A stretch of 64,000 nucleotides of DNA from Caenispirillum salinarum_A (GTDB taxonomy: Bacteria > Pseudomonadota > Alphaproteobacteria > Rhodospirillales > Rhodospirillaceae), in NCBI RefSeq assembly GCF_044803115.1, contig NZ_CP085224.1, forward strand, positions 3,596,001 to 3,660,000, read 5' to 3'. Below the pieces are notes generated by a model. The model worked only from the letters and a program-made list of their open reading frames with translations, did no database searches and was not told the DNA's origin. Made by a program: the position numbers and the translations under genes. Below, piece by piece: positions 56,521-64,000 of this stretch; positions within the stretch are counted from its first letter, which is position 1, and each line of letters opens with the position of its first letter.

Positions 56521-57623
56521 ACGCCGTCACGCCCGTCACCGCCACCGCCGGCCCGGCGACCGCCGCCGCCGCCCGCTGCGCGAGCGAGTCCATGACCACG
56601 CAGAAGGCGCGCGAGGAGACTCTTCTGACGCCGCGCTTCTACACCACCGACTTCAAGGCGATCGACGGGCTGGACGTGAGCCCGGTGCGCGAGGAATGGG
56701 ACGCCCTGATCGCGGAAATGAAGGAAGACAACAACCGCCGCCACTTCACCCGGCCGGAGGACTTCCGCACCGACGTCAGCGGCCTGCCCGAGGGCCTGCG
56801 GGCGGAGTTCATCGACTTCCTGACCAGTTCCTGCACGTCGGAGTTTTCCGGCTGCCTGCTCTACGCCGACATCAAGAAGAACGCGACCAACCCGGACGTG
56901 CGCGACCTGTTCGGCCTGATGACGCGCGACGAGAGCCGCCACGCCGGCTTCATCAACGAAAGCCTGAAGGACTTCGACCTGGGGCTGGACTTGGGTCTTC
57001 TGGCGAAAACCAAGGCTGTCACCTACTTCCGGCCCAAGTTCATTTTTTATGCCGTCTACCTGTCGGAAAAGATCGGCTACGCCCGTTACATCACCATCTA
57101 CCGGCACTTGCAGCGGAACCCGCACCATAAGTTCCACCCGATCTTCAATTGGTTCGAGGAATGGTGCAACGACGAGTTCCGCCACGGCGAGGCCTTCGCC
57201 CTCATCATGCGAGCGGACCCGAAGCTTCTGCGCGGCTGGAACAAGTTATGGATCAAGTTCTTCCTGCTGGCCGTCTACGCCACCATGTACGTCCGCGACC
57301 ACGGCCGGCCCGAGCTGTACGACGCGCTGGGGATCGAGCCGACGGAATACGACTACAAGGTCTTCGACCTGACGACGGAAATCTCCCGCCAGGTCTTCCC
57401 GCTGACGCTCGACACCGACGACGCGCGCTTCCGCGCCGGACTGGACCGCCTGCTGCGCATCTCCCGCGCCGCCGAGGCCGCCAAGGCGCGCGGCGGCGTC
57501 ACCGGCTGGGTGAGGAAGCTCGGCTGTTCGGTGGCGTCGGCCGCGACGCTCGCCCGCCTCTACCTGCTGCCGTCCCGGCGCAATGCATTGCCGGCGCGCG
57601 TCGGCCTGAAGCCCGTGTGGTGA
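56517..57623 (+). CDS. acsF: Oxygen-dependent Mg-protoporphyrin IX monomethyl ester cyclase
   Basis: A 368-residue diiron enzyme that builds ring E using O2. Carboxylate ligands come from Glu109 (CTSEFSGCLLYAD), ExxH at 139-142 (TRDESRHAGF) and ExxH at 220-223 (CNDEFRHGEAF). The N-terminus has a short Ala-rich lead before TTQKAREETLLTPRFYTTDF. Its place between puhC and puhE is common in purple bacteria with this enzyme. The next gene, 10 bases on, encodes PuhE fused to a metallochaperone GTPase. Confidence 0.97.
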   Translation: MNAVTPVTATAGPATAAAARCASESMTTQKAREETLLTPRFYTTDFKAIDGLDVSPVREEWDALIAEMKEDNNRRHFTRPEDFRTDVSGLPEGLRAEFIDFLTSSCTSEFSGCLLYADIKKNATNPDVRDLFGLMTRDESRHAGFINESLKDFDLGLDLGLLAKTKAVTYFRPKFIFYAVYLSEKIGYARYITIYRHLQRNPHHKFHPIFNWFEEWCNDEFRHGEAFALIMRADPKLLRGWNKLWIKFFLLAVYATMYVRDHGRPELYDALGIEPTEYDYKVFDLTTEISRQVFPLTLDTDDARFRAGLDRLLRISRAAEAAKARGGVTGWVRKLGCSVASAATLARLYLLPSRRNALPARVGLKPVW

Positions 57624-57633
57624 GGGGATCGAC

Positions 57634-59379
57634 ATGAGCAACTACGTCCTGCCCGTGCTCTACGGCCTGTTCGTCTGGTGGGCGAGCACCGTGCTCATCA
57701 TCTACCTGGACAACCTGCCCAAGCGCACGTTCAAGTGGAGCCTGCTGGGCGCCACCGCCGTTCTCGGCGCCTGCCTGTACGGCCTTTATGCCAGCGCCGG
57801 CGACACGTCCGTCACCGGCGCCTATGTCGCGTTTACCTGCGGTGTGCTGGCCTGGGGCTGGCAGGAGATCAGCTTCTACATGGGCTACGTCACCGGCCCG
57901 CGGAAACAACCCTGCAAGGAGGGCTGCAAGGGCTGGGCGCACTTCGGCCATGCCATCATGACCAACCTCTGGCACGAGTTGGCGATCATCGCCGCCGCCG
58001 GCGTGGTGGTGGCGTTGACCTGGGACGCGCCCAACCAGGTGGGCCTGTGGACCTTCCTCATCCTCTGGTGGATGCACCAGAGTGCCAAGCTCAACGTCTT
58101 CCTCGGCGTGCGGAACCTCAACGAGGAATTCCTGCCCGAACACCTGAGCTTCCTGAAAAGCTACTTTACCAAGAAGCCCATGAACCTGCTGTTCCCGGTG
58201 TCGGTGACCATTTCGTCGATCATCACCTACGTCCTGGTGATGAAGGCCGCCAACGCCCCGACCGCGTTCGAGGCCGTGGGCTTCACCTTCCTCGCCGCCT
58301 TCATGGCGCTGGCGGTGCTGGAACACTGGCTGCTGGTGCTGCCCCTGCCCACCGCCGGCCTGTGGCAACCGGGGCTGAAGGCGCGCGGCGATGCCCCCGC
58401 CAAGCCGTTCGACGCGGAAATCGTCGTCGGCTTCCTGGGCGCCGGCAAGACCACCGTCCTGCGCCGGATGCTGAACGAGGTCGATCCAGAGGAAAAGACC
58501 GTCGTGCTGGTCAACGACTTCGGAGAACTGGGCCTGGACGGCACGCTGCTGTCCGGCCGGGGCGCGGACGTGGTGGAACTGCCCAACGGCTGCATCTGCT
58601 GTTCGCTTCGCAAGGACCTGGCGGCGCAGTTGAAGGACGTCATCGCCCGCATGGCGCCCGACCGCGTGCTCATCGAGCCCAGCGGGGTGGCCGACGTGAC
58701 ATCCCTGCTGCGCGTCCTGCACGGGCCGGAGGTCAAGGGGCTGGTGAAAAGCCTTCGCCTGACCACCGTCATCGACGCCGGCGCCTTCCTGCGCGACCAC
58801 GCCCGCCTGCCCGAATACTTCGAGGCCCAGGCGCGGCTGGCACCCGTCTTCATCCTCAACAAGACCGACCGCGCCACCGCCGAGGATCTGGCGATCACCA
58901 CCGACACGCTGAAGCGCCTCAACCCCCACGCCGAGATCCTGCCCGCCGTCTACGGCGCGGTGGACCCGGCGCGGGCGGCGGCGTGGAAGGCAGCACCCGC
59001 CGTGCAGGCTCATACGCATTCACACGATGAGCACGCGGATGAGCATGAACACCACCACCACGACCACGGCCCCGTCGCGCTCGGCCTGGAGAACTGGAGC
59101 ACCGCCCTCCCCGGCTTCCACGACGCCCGCGCCCTGCGCAGCGTGCTGGAGGCCGTCGCTGCCGGAGCCTTCGGCGACATCGACCGCCTGAAGGGCATCC
59201 TGCAAGTGGAGGACGGATGGCTTCAGGTGGACGTGGCCGGCGGCGAGCCCTCCATCGCCGCCCACGCCGCCCGGCCCGAAGACACCGCCCGCGTCATGGC
59301 CATCGGCAAGACCATCGACCGGGAGAGGCTGCATCGGGCGCTCCACCGCTGCACCGTACCTGAAACAGCGGTGGCCTAG
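57634..59379 (+). CDS. puhE: PuhE fused to a CobW/COG0523 metallochaperone GTPase
   Basis: A 581-residue two-part protein. Residues 1-245 are PuhE (DUF3623, photosynthetic complex assembly protein 2): about seven membrane helices, QEISFYMGYVTGPR, CKEGCKGWAHFGHAIMTNLWHE and LILWWMHQSAKLNVFLGVRNLN. Residues 262-581 are a full CobW-type GTPase: Walker A GFLGAGKTT (266-274), CxCC at 320-323 (NGCICCSLRKDL), LIEPSGVAD, NKTD (409-412), a His-rich loop at 460-479 and a CobW_C domain. The frame is continuous and no ATG lies near the joint, so it is one protein. COG0523 GTPases deliver Zn, Co, Fe or similar metals. The cytoplasmic GTPase is thus tethered to the photosynthetic membrane. PuhE alone is usually about 250-280 residues. 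Confidence 0.95.
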   Translation: MSNYVLPVLYGLFVWWASTVLIIYLDNLPKRTFKWSLLGATAVLGACLYGLYASAGDTSVTGAYVAFTCGVLAWGWQEISFYMGYVTGPRKQPCKEGCKGWAHFGHAIMTNLWHELAIIAAAGVVVALTWDAPNQVGLWTFLILWWMHQSAKLNVFLGVRNLNEEFLPEHLSFLKSYFTKKPMNLLFPVSVTISSIITYVLVMKAANAPTAFEAVGFTFLAAFMALAVLEHWLLVLPLPTAGLWQPGLKARGDAPAKPFDAEIVVGFLGAGKTTVLRRMLNEVDPEEKTVVLVNDFGELGLDGTLLSGRGADVVELPNGCICCSLRKDLAAQLKDVIARMAPDRVLIEPSGVADVTSLLRVLHGPEVKGLVKSLRLTTVIDAGAFLRDHARLPEYFEAQARLAPVFILNKTDRATAEDLAITTDTLKRLNPHAEILPAVYGAVDPARAAAWKAAPAVQAHTHSHDEHADEHEHHHHDHGPVALGLENWSTALPGFHDARALRSVLEAVAAGAFGDIDRLKGILQVEDGWLQVDVAGGEPSIAAHAARPEDTARVMAIGKTIDRERLHRALHRCTVPETAVA

Positions 59380-59387
59380 AAAAACAT

Positions 59388-59414
59388 GCGAGGGGCCCAC
59401 CGTGGGCCCCTCGC
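59388..59414. terminator. Strong hairpin after the bchB-puhE operon
   Basis: GCGAGGGGCCCAC pairs perfectly with GTGGGCCCCTCGC around one base. On the plus strand no T-run follows; on the minus strand TTTTT follows within a few bases, so it can end leftward transcripts best. Confidence 0.75.
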
Positions 59415-59497
59415 GCTTCCCGCGATTCCTTGTCGCAGGTTGGACAACCAGGAGACAGCATTACCGAGGAGGAGGAACGCGCGCCGTCGCGCGCTGT

Positions 59498-59599
59498 CTT
59501 GGTGCCTTGGTGACTTGGTGGTTCAAAAAAAATACCGTCAGCCGATGACGCACGACCGCCACCGTCAGCACACCCTCTTGGTGTTCTTCGTGCCTTGAT
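59498..59599. repeat. CTTGGTG short repeats in the intergenic gap
   Basis: CTTGGTG occurs at 59498, 59506 and 59514 with an 8-base step, then a TTC and an A-run. A second block, starting CTTGGTGT at 59577, runs to CTTGATGG just before the next gene. I recall similar G/T-rich octamer blocks with TGGTTC as dispersed intergenic repeats in many bacteria. No gene lies in 59415-59601. Confidence 0.6.
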
Positions 59600-59601
59600 G
59601 G

Positions 59602-60414
59602 CTATTCCGGCACCACGCCCGACGTAAAATACACCCCCACCGACCCATATAACGCCCCGTCCCGCGCCGCCGCGTAGGTCTCCGCCAGCAGGTCGCGCGC
59701 CCACGCCCGGCGGTCTTCCGGCAGTAGTTCCACCTTGAACGAGGTGGTGATCTCCAGGAAGGACACCGGGTCGATGTCGTCCGTCGTCACGCTCACCACC
59801 GACGGCCGCACGCCGACGAACCCGGCCCGGTGCATCAGCCCCGCCAGCTGCCGGCCAATGAGTCGGTCGCCGCCGCGCGCCTGCTGGCCGGCCAGGGCCT
59901 CCTGCAACAGCACGTCCAGCGCCGCCGGGCGCGGCACTACGTCGAACAGCGCGTCGTCGCTGTCGGCGATGAGCAGCCGACCGCCCGGCTTCAGAATGCG
60001 CCGGATCGCCGCCAGCGCGTCCAGCGGGCGTTCCAGGTGCTGGAACAGGAACCGCGCGTAGGCGATGTCGAAGCATCCCGCCGGCAGGTTGGACAGGTCG
60101 TAGACGTTGCCTTCCTCGAACGTCACCGACCCCCCCGGTGTTAGCGGCAGGGCGCGGGCGACTGAAAGCAGGCCGGTGTTCAGCTCCACCCCCGTCACGC
60201 GGCCCTCGGCGCCCACTTCCTCGGCCATCAGGCGCGAGAGAATGCCGGGGCCGCAGGCCAGGTCCGCCACCGCCATGCCGGGCTTCAGGCCGGCGGCGCG
60301 CAGGGCGGCGCGTTCGATGGGCCAGGCGATGGAAGCCTGGCGTTGCAGACGCTCCAGTTCGGCCTCGTTTTCCGAGAAGGTGCCGAAGGCGTAGGACCCG
60401 AGGTCGGTTGTCAT
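59602..60414 (-). CDS. SAM-dependent methyltransferase
   Basis: A 270-residue class I methyltransferase. Motif I is VADLACGPGILSRLMAEEVG, then VTGVELNTGLLSVARAL, YARFLFQHLERPLDALAAIRRILKPGGRLLIAD, and a C-terminal region for substrate. It is similar in layout to UbiE/small-molecule methyltransferases; the substrate is unknown. It overlaps the acyltransferase gene upstream by 4 bases (ATGA), so the two act together or are at least co-expressed. Confidence 0.85.
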   Translation of the reverse strand: MTTDLGSYAFGTFSENEAELERLQRQASIAWPIERAALRAAGLKPGMAVADLACGPGILSRLMAEEVGAEGRVTGVELNTGLLSVARALPLTPGGSVTFEEGNVYDLSNLPAGCFDIAYARFLFQHLERPLDALAAIRRILKPGGRLLIADSDDALFDVVPRPAALDVLLQEALAGQQARGGDRLIGRQLAGLMHRAGFVGVRPSVVSVTTDDIDPVSFLEITTSFKVELLPEDRRAWARDLLAETYAAARDGALYGSVGVYFTSGVVPE

Positions 60415-61604
60415 GCGCTGTCTCCCGTTCCGCGCAGGTGGTCGTTGGTGCTGGTCAGCCGCGTGCCCAGAATGTTGGCGAGGTTGAGCAGGAGCCGCGC
60501 GGCCAGTTCGGGCTCCACCTTCATCAGGCGGTCGAGCGCCTGGCGGGTGTAGGTGAGGATCTCGCAGTCCTCCACCACGTCCACGTAGGCCGAGCGCGGC
60601 GCCCGGTTAAGCATGGACATCTCGCCGAACACCTGCCCCGGCCCTAGTTCGGTGATTGGCGGCCCGTCGGCCTCCAGCCGCACGACGACGCGGCCCGACA
60701 GCACCACGAACATCTCGTCCCGGCTGTCGCCGCGCTGCACGACGCGGTCGCCGGCCGGGCAGCGCAGGACGGCGTTGGAGCGCAGCACACGCTGCACCTC
60801 ATCGCCGGTGAAGCCGGAAAAGACGCCGGGGCTGTTGTCTGACAGCGCGTGCATGGCGTGGCTGAGCTGCGCCCAGGCGCGGTCCGCGTCGTAACGGCCG
60901 TCGAAGCTTTCCAGCGCCGGTCCGTAATGCTCGTGAAACCAGACCACAGCATCATCACGCGGCCCTTCCGTCGCCCCGGCCCTGGTCGCCACGCGCAGCA
61001 ACGGAGAGTTCACGTCGGCCAAATGGTCCCAATCCCGCAGCGGCAGCACCAGCGGCACCAGATAGCCGACGGACGGGTCGGTTTTCGACTTGGTGTAGAG
61101 CCGGTAGCCCAGTTGCAGGTACATCTCCACCAGGTACGGCGGGGCATAGCAGAAATCGAAGGCGCGGCCGTCGGCCAGGGCGTCGGCATAGGCGCGGCCG
61201 ATCAGCCGGTGCAGCATGGCCGAGCCGCGCCGCGTCAGGGCCACCATCAGCCGCGAGGTGAAGGTCAGCGCCTCGGGCCAGGTCTCCAGGAACGGCCCCA
61301 GCGCGTGCATGTCCACCAGCCCTTGCGGCAGGGGATGCGCCTGCGTGAACTCGGCGGCGTGGTTGACGCGCAGCGTGCCGCAGATTTCCCCGCCCGCCTC
61401 GGCCGTGTAGATGCGCCCCGTCGCGTCCAGCGGTTCTTCCAGCATGCGCCGCGCGTGGTCGGCGGCGGCGATGCGCTTCTTCATGCCGTCGACGTAGAGG
61501 CCGTAGCGGAAGCGGAAGACGGCGGCGCGGTCGCCCTCCGTCTGCGCGCGCGCAATGCGCGTGCCGCCGGCCGTGCGGCCGGCGTCGGGCGTGGTGTCGG
61601 GCAT
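60411..61604 (-). CDS. GNAT-like acyltransferase fused to a cyclic-nucleotide-binding domain
   Basis: A 397-residue two-domain protein. Residues about 15-200 resemble GNAT/N-acyl amino acid synthase-like folds (FRFRYGLYVDGMKK, GEICGTLRVNHA, AYADALADGRAFDFCYAPPYLVEMYLQLGYR). Residues about 260-385 are a Crp-like cNMP-binding domain; its phosphate cassette has Gly327-Glu328 and Arg337-Ser338-Ala339 (FGEMSMLNRAPRSAY), the residues needed to hold a cyclic nucleotide. There is no DNA-binding HTH. GGGAGGGGG precedes the ATG. It may make an acylated product under cAMP or cGMP control; this is inference. Confidence 0.82.
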   Translation of the reverse strand: MPDTTPDAGRTAGGTRIARAQTEGDRAAVFRFRYGLYVDGMKKRIAAADHARRMLEEPLDATGRIYTAEAGGEICGTLRVNHAAEFTQAHPLPQGLVDMHALGPFLETWPEALTFTSRLMVALTRRGSAMLHRLIGRAYADALADGRAFDFCYAPPYLVEMYLQLGYRLYTKSKTDPSVGYLVPLVLPLRDWDHLADVNSPLLRVATRAGATEGPRDDAVVWFHEHYGPALESFDGRYDADRAWAQLSHAMHALSDNSPGVFSGFTGDEVQRVLRSNAVLRCPAGDRVVQRGDSRDEMFVVLSGRVVVRLEADGPPITELGPGQVFGEMSMLNRAPRSAYVDVVEDCEILTYTRQALDRLMKVEPELAARLLLNLANILGTRLTSTNDHLRGTGDSA

Positions 61605-61640
61605 GGCGTCCCCCTCCCCCGATTTTCGTCCCCGAGAAAA

Positions 61641-61669
61641 AGGATAGCCTTTTACCTATTTCAATCCAA
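61641..61669 (-). promoter_or_regulatory. Candidate promoter of the acyltransferase-methyltransferase operon
   Basis: On the minus strand TTGGAT (complement of 61664-61669) and TATCCT (complement of 61641-61646) are 17 bases apart in the only AT-rich stretch of the gap after crtC. The pair would thus have its own promoter, separate from crtD-crtC. Confidence 0.55.
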
Positions 61670-61677
61670 GGCGCGTG

Positions 61678-62640
61678 TCAGCGGCCGAGGGCGCGCGGCA
61701 TGCGGAAGGGCAGCATGGCCTGCACCACGGGATTGGTGAAGCGCCGCATGTCCAGGCTTTCATGCACCGCCGTCACGTCCTCTCCGGCCAGCTTCAGCGA
61801 CAGAAGCGAGCGCGCGTAGAACGGCGTGTCCTCCAGCGTTCCCGCCACCCGCGCGGCCTCCGGCGCCTGGGACCGGCTGGCGCGGCGGATGCGCCAAAGC
61901 TTCGTCTTGGGCAGCGTCACCGGCGCGGGCGGTTCGATGTCCTCGCTCGCGCCATCGCGCCCGATCCGCAGGGACAGGCACCGCGAGGGGCCCTCAAGCG
62001 GGCGCGTCTCGTAAAGGATCGCCGCGCCGCCGTCCTTCAGCGGCGCCCGGCACCAGTCCCAGTCGGCGAAGCCCCTCTCCAGGGGTTCCGCGCCGTCGTT
62101 GGTGTCGAAGTAGGCGCGGCCTTTCCATGATAGCGAGGGCTTTTGCAGCGTCACCTCCACCCGCGACGACGGCGCGATGGGCCACCACCGATGCGCGCCG
62201 GCCGGATCGAGGGTGAAGGCGCGCGGCGTCACGGCATCCGCATACACCCGCAGGCGGCCCTTGACGTGGCCGGGGATGGGGGCGGTCACCTCGTCGAAGT
62301 CCACCGTCAGGACGCCGCCCTGCCACCGCAGGCCGCTCGGGCCGATGCGGATGGTGGTGGCGTCGCGCGCAAGGCTCGCCGTGCCGCGTTCGGTCATGGC
62401 CCAGCGGTTGGCCGAGGCGCCGTAGAGCACCACGTTCATGCAGCAGTGCCGCGCCGGGTCCGTCGGGCCCTTGCGGCGGTTCCAGGCGTAGTAGGGCGAA
62501 AAGACGCTGCCGATGAAGCAGATGATGGTCAGCGCCTCCCGCCCATCATCACTGACCGCATCCACGTACCACCAGACGTAGCCGTCATCGCCTACCGGCG
62601 CGTCGAACCGTGGTCCTTCGCCAGGGACGCCGCCGCCAAT
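61678..62640 (-). CDS. crtC: Carotenoid 1,2-hydratase (hydroxyneurosporene synthase)
   Basis: About 320 residues; hydrates the psi end of carotenoids, as in the spheroidene or spirilloxanthin routes. The family blocks RFDAPVGDDGYVWWYVDAVSDDG, ICFIGSVFSPYYAWNRR and HCCMNVVLYG are intact, as are WWPIAPSSRVEV and GFADWDWCRAPL. The frame is open far upstream through crtD, but no ATG, GTG or TTG lies near the expected N-terminus; the coordinate given uses an ATT at 62640, 14 codons before RFDAP, as a placeholder. It overlaps the end of crtD, from which it is shifted by -1. Confidence 0.85.
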   Translation of the reverse strand: MGGGVPGEGPRFDAPVGDDGYVWWYVDAVSDDGREALTIICFIGSVFSPYYAWNRRKGPTDPARHCCMNVVLYGASANRWAMTERGTASLARDATTIRIGPSGLRWQGGVLTVDFDEVTAPIPGHVKGRLRVYADAVTPRAFTLDPAGAHRWWPIAPSSRVEVTLQKPSLSWKGRAYFDTNDGAEPLERGFADWDWCRAPLKDGGAAILYETRPLEGPSRCLSLRIGRDGASEDIEPPAPVTLPKTKLWRIRRASRSQAPEAARVAGTLEDTPFYARSLLSLKLAGEDVTAVHESLDMRRFTNPVVQAMLPFRMPRALGR

Positions 62641-64000
62641 CGCCCCGAGAGCGCCGCCATGGGCACGCCCGCCCCCGGATGGACGCTGCCCCCCGCCAGG
62701 TACAACCCCGCCAGCTTGGTCCGCGCGCCCGGCCGGTCGAAGCTCGCCGTCCAGCCGTGCGAGGCCCGGCCGTAGAGCGCGCCCCCCGTCGCCGGGAACA
62801 GCCTCGCGAACTCTGCCGGTCCGGTCCGCACCATCGCCTCCGGCGAGGCCTTGAGCGTCAGGCCGCAGCGGGCCATCAGGGTGAAGGTCGTCTCCTCGCA
62901 TCGCGCGATCTCCTGCTCTGAAAGGGGGTGCGTGTCGGCCATGGCCGGGGCGTTGACGATGAGGAACAGCCGCTCCGCCCCCGTCGGCGCCGGACTGTCC
63001 ACCGCCGCGCCTCTGTCCTGGGCGCAGACATAGACTGTCGGCTCCGGCGGCAGGCGGCCGGCGGCGATGGCGTCGAACTCCGCGCGGTAGTCGCCGGAGA
63101 AAAACACCGTGTGGTGGGACAGCGGAAAGCCGCCGGTCTCCGCCACCAGCGCCAGCGTCAGGGCCGAAAGCGAGCGGTCGGCCGGCTTGGTGGCAGGGAC
63201 GGCGGCGGCGGGCGCGCTGCCGAACAGGCCGGTGGAGAGTGCGGCCACATCGGCGTTGCACACCACCGACTCGGCGGCGATGGTCGCGCCATCGGCCAGC
63301 CGCACGCCCTCCACCCCCTGCCGCCCGGTCAGGATGGCGGCAACCTCGGCGTTGTAGACGAACGCGACCCCCAGCGACTCCGCCAGCCCCGCCAGCGCGC
63401 GCGCCACCGCCGCCATGCCGCCTGTCGGCACCCACACGCCCGCCTGCTCCACATGCGCAATCAGCATGAGCGTCGCCGGGGCGAGGTAGGGGTTGGAGCC
63501 GGTATAGGTGGCATAGCGCCCGAACAACTGGCGCAGGCGCGGGTCGTGGAAGTAGTCGCCCAGCGCCTTCCACAGCGTCGCGAAGGGCTTGATGCGGGCC
63601 AGGTTCAGCGCCCCGGCCCGCTTCACCAGCCCGCCGACGCTGGGGCGGTCGGCGCGCATGAAGGGCTGGTCGAGGGTCTGATAGATGCGCCGGGCGTCCT
63701 TCAGGAACCGGGCGAAACGCCGCGCCTCCGCCGCGCCGGCGAACGCCTCCACCGCCACCACCGCCGCCTCCGGGTCCGCCGGCAGGTCAAAGCGGCCGCC
63801 ATCATCCGCCCAGGCGTGGCGGGCCAGGATGTCGGCGCGCGCCAGCGTCAGGTGATCGGACAGCCGCGCGCCGGCGTCGGCGAACAGATCCTCCAGCACG
63901 TCGGGCAGGGTGAGCACCGTCGGCCCGGCGTCGATGGCGCGGCCGGCGACGTCCACCGTGCGCATCTTGCCGCCCGGCGCCCGACCGCGCTCCAGCACCG
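62592..64000 (-). CDS. crtD: Carotenoid 3,4-desaturase (methoxyneurosporene dehydrogenase), 5' end cut
   Basis: The 469 visible residues are the C-terminal part of a CrtI-family FAD desaturase; the N-terminal dinucleotide-binding motif lies beyond base 64000. LERGRAPGGKMRTVDVAG, SNPYLAPATLMLIAHVEQAGVWVPTGGM and the FAD-binding tail YLAGGSVHPGAGVPMAALSGRLAA match. The adjacent crtC and the HVEQ-GVWVPTGGM block favour CrtD over CrtI. It uses hydroxylated carotenoids as substrate. It is upstream of crtC on the same transcript. Confidence 0.9.
   Translation of the reverse strand, partial: VLERGRAPGGKMRTVDVAGRAIDAGPTVLTLPDVLEDLFADAGARLSDHLTLARADILARHAWADDGGRFDLPADPEAAVVAVEAFAGAAEARRFARFLKDARRIYQTLDQPFMRADRPSVGGLVKRAGALNLARIKPFATLWKALGDYFHDPRLRQLFGRYATYTGSNPYLAPATLMLIAHVEQAGVWVPTGGMAAVARALAGLAESLGVAFVYNAEVAAILTGRQGVEGVRLADGATIAAESVVCNADVAALSTGLFGSAPAAAVPATKPADRSLSALTLALVAETGGFPLSHHTVFFSGDYRAEFDAIAAGRLPPEPTVYVCAQDRGAAVDSPAPTGAERLFLIVNAPAMADTHPLSEQEIARCEETTFTLMARCGLTLKASPEAMVRTGPAEFARLFPATGGALYGRASHGWTASFDRPGARTKLAGLYLAGGSVHPGAGVPMAALSGRLAAASLAKDHGSTRR

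Noticed and set aside
61678..63573. Translation of the crtC frame from a far-upstream ATG (631 codons)
   Set aside because: The upstream half is the crtD gene read in the wrong frame and shows only Gly/Arg/Ala-rich filler.

Overview
The window is about 64 kb of very GC-rich DNA from a purple photosynthetic alphaproteobacterium. A member of the Rhodospirillales or a close relative is the best guess; I cannot name a genus. The evidence is a dense photosynthesis gene cluster with bacteriochlorophyll a, reaction-centre H and carotenoid 3,4-desaturase/1,2-hydratase genes, PpsR/AerR regulators, an alphaproteobacterial LdtR, and typical alphaproteobacterial housekeeping genes.

Layout. 1-34 kb is housekeeping DNA: map (partial), radC, ldtR, a CpaC-N-like secreted protein, purB, a Gate-domain membrane protein, eda plus a HAD phosphatase, rarD, grxD, an ABM-family protein, an aldo/keto reductase, rpsD, bluB, trmJ, cimA, a UDP-sugar dehydrogenase, an unknown protein, nadE, gltX, a REC/PAS/GGDEF/EAL protein with a FixL-like haem-PAS signature, a methyltransferase, a fructosamine kinase, an LMW phosphatase, cobB, a UDG-superfamily protein, gor, a secreted twin-CX3C protein, glmS-glmU, gph, tRNA-Val(CAC) and amn.

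34-59.4 kb is the photosynthesis cluster. A leftward operon bchG-bch2-bchP-psiE-like precedes a leftward aerR-ppsR pair. A rightward operon bchF-bchN-bchE-bchJ follows. A second AerR-like B12-binding gene points left, and a long rightward operon bchB-bchH-bchL-bchM-lhaA-puhA-puhB-puhC-acsF-puhE closes the core. Most junctions are 4-base or longer start/stop overlaps, so translation is tightly coupled. 59.6-64 kb carries a methyltransferase and an acyltransferase fused to a cyclic-nucleotide-binding domain, then crtC and a truncated crtD, all leftward.

How it works together. bchH/M, acsF or bchE, bchJ, bchN/B/L, bchF and bchG/P cover much of the route from protoporphyrin IX to bacteriochlorophyll. 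LhaA, Bch2 and PuhA/B/C/E build the RC-LH1 complex. Both the oxygen-dependent (AcsF) and oxygen-independent, B12-dependent (BchE) cyclases are present, which suggests pigment synthesis over a wide oxygen range. PpsR and two AerR-like proteins probably link transcription to redox, light and cobalamin.

Most notable points: (1) puhE is fused in frame to a complete CobW/COG0523 metallochaperone GTPase with CxCC and a His-rich loop, directly downstream of the diiron enzyme AcsF; (2) a composite PpsR-like operator, TGT-N12-ACGT-N12-AC(A/G), lies upstream of bchF and bchG, and its right half lies upstream of bchB, where it overlaps the -35 box; (3) a short leader ORF overlaps the bchB start; (4) crtC has no ordinary start codon; (5) the cluster holds a second AerR-like gene and a GNAT-cNMP fusion. 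No puf or puc genes, IS elements, CRISPR arrays or rRNA genes were seen.
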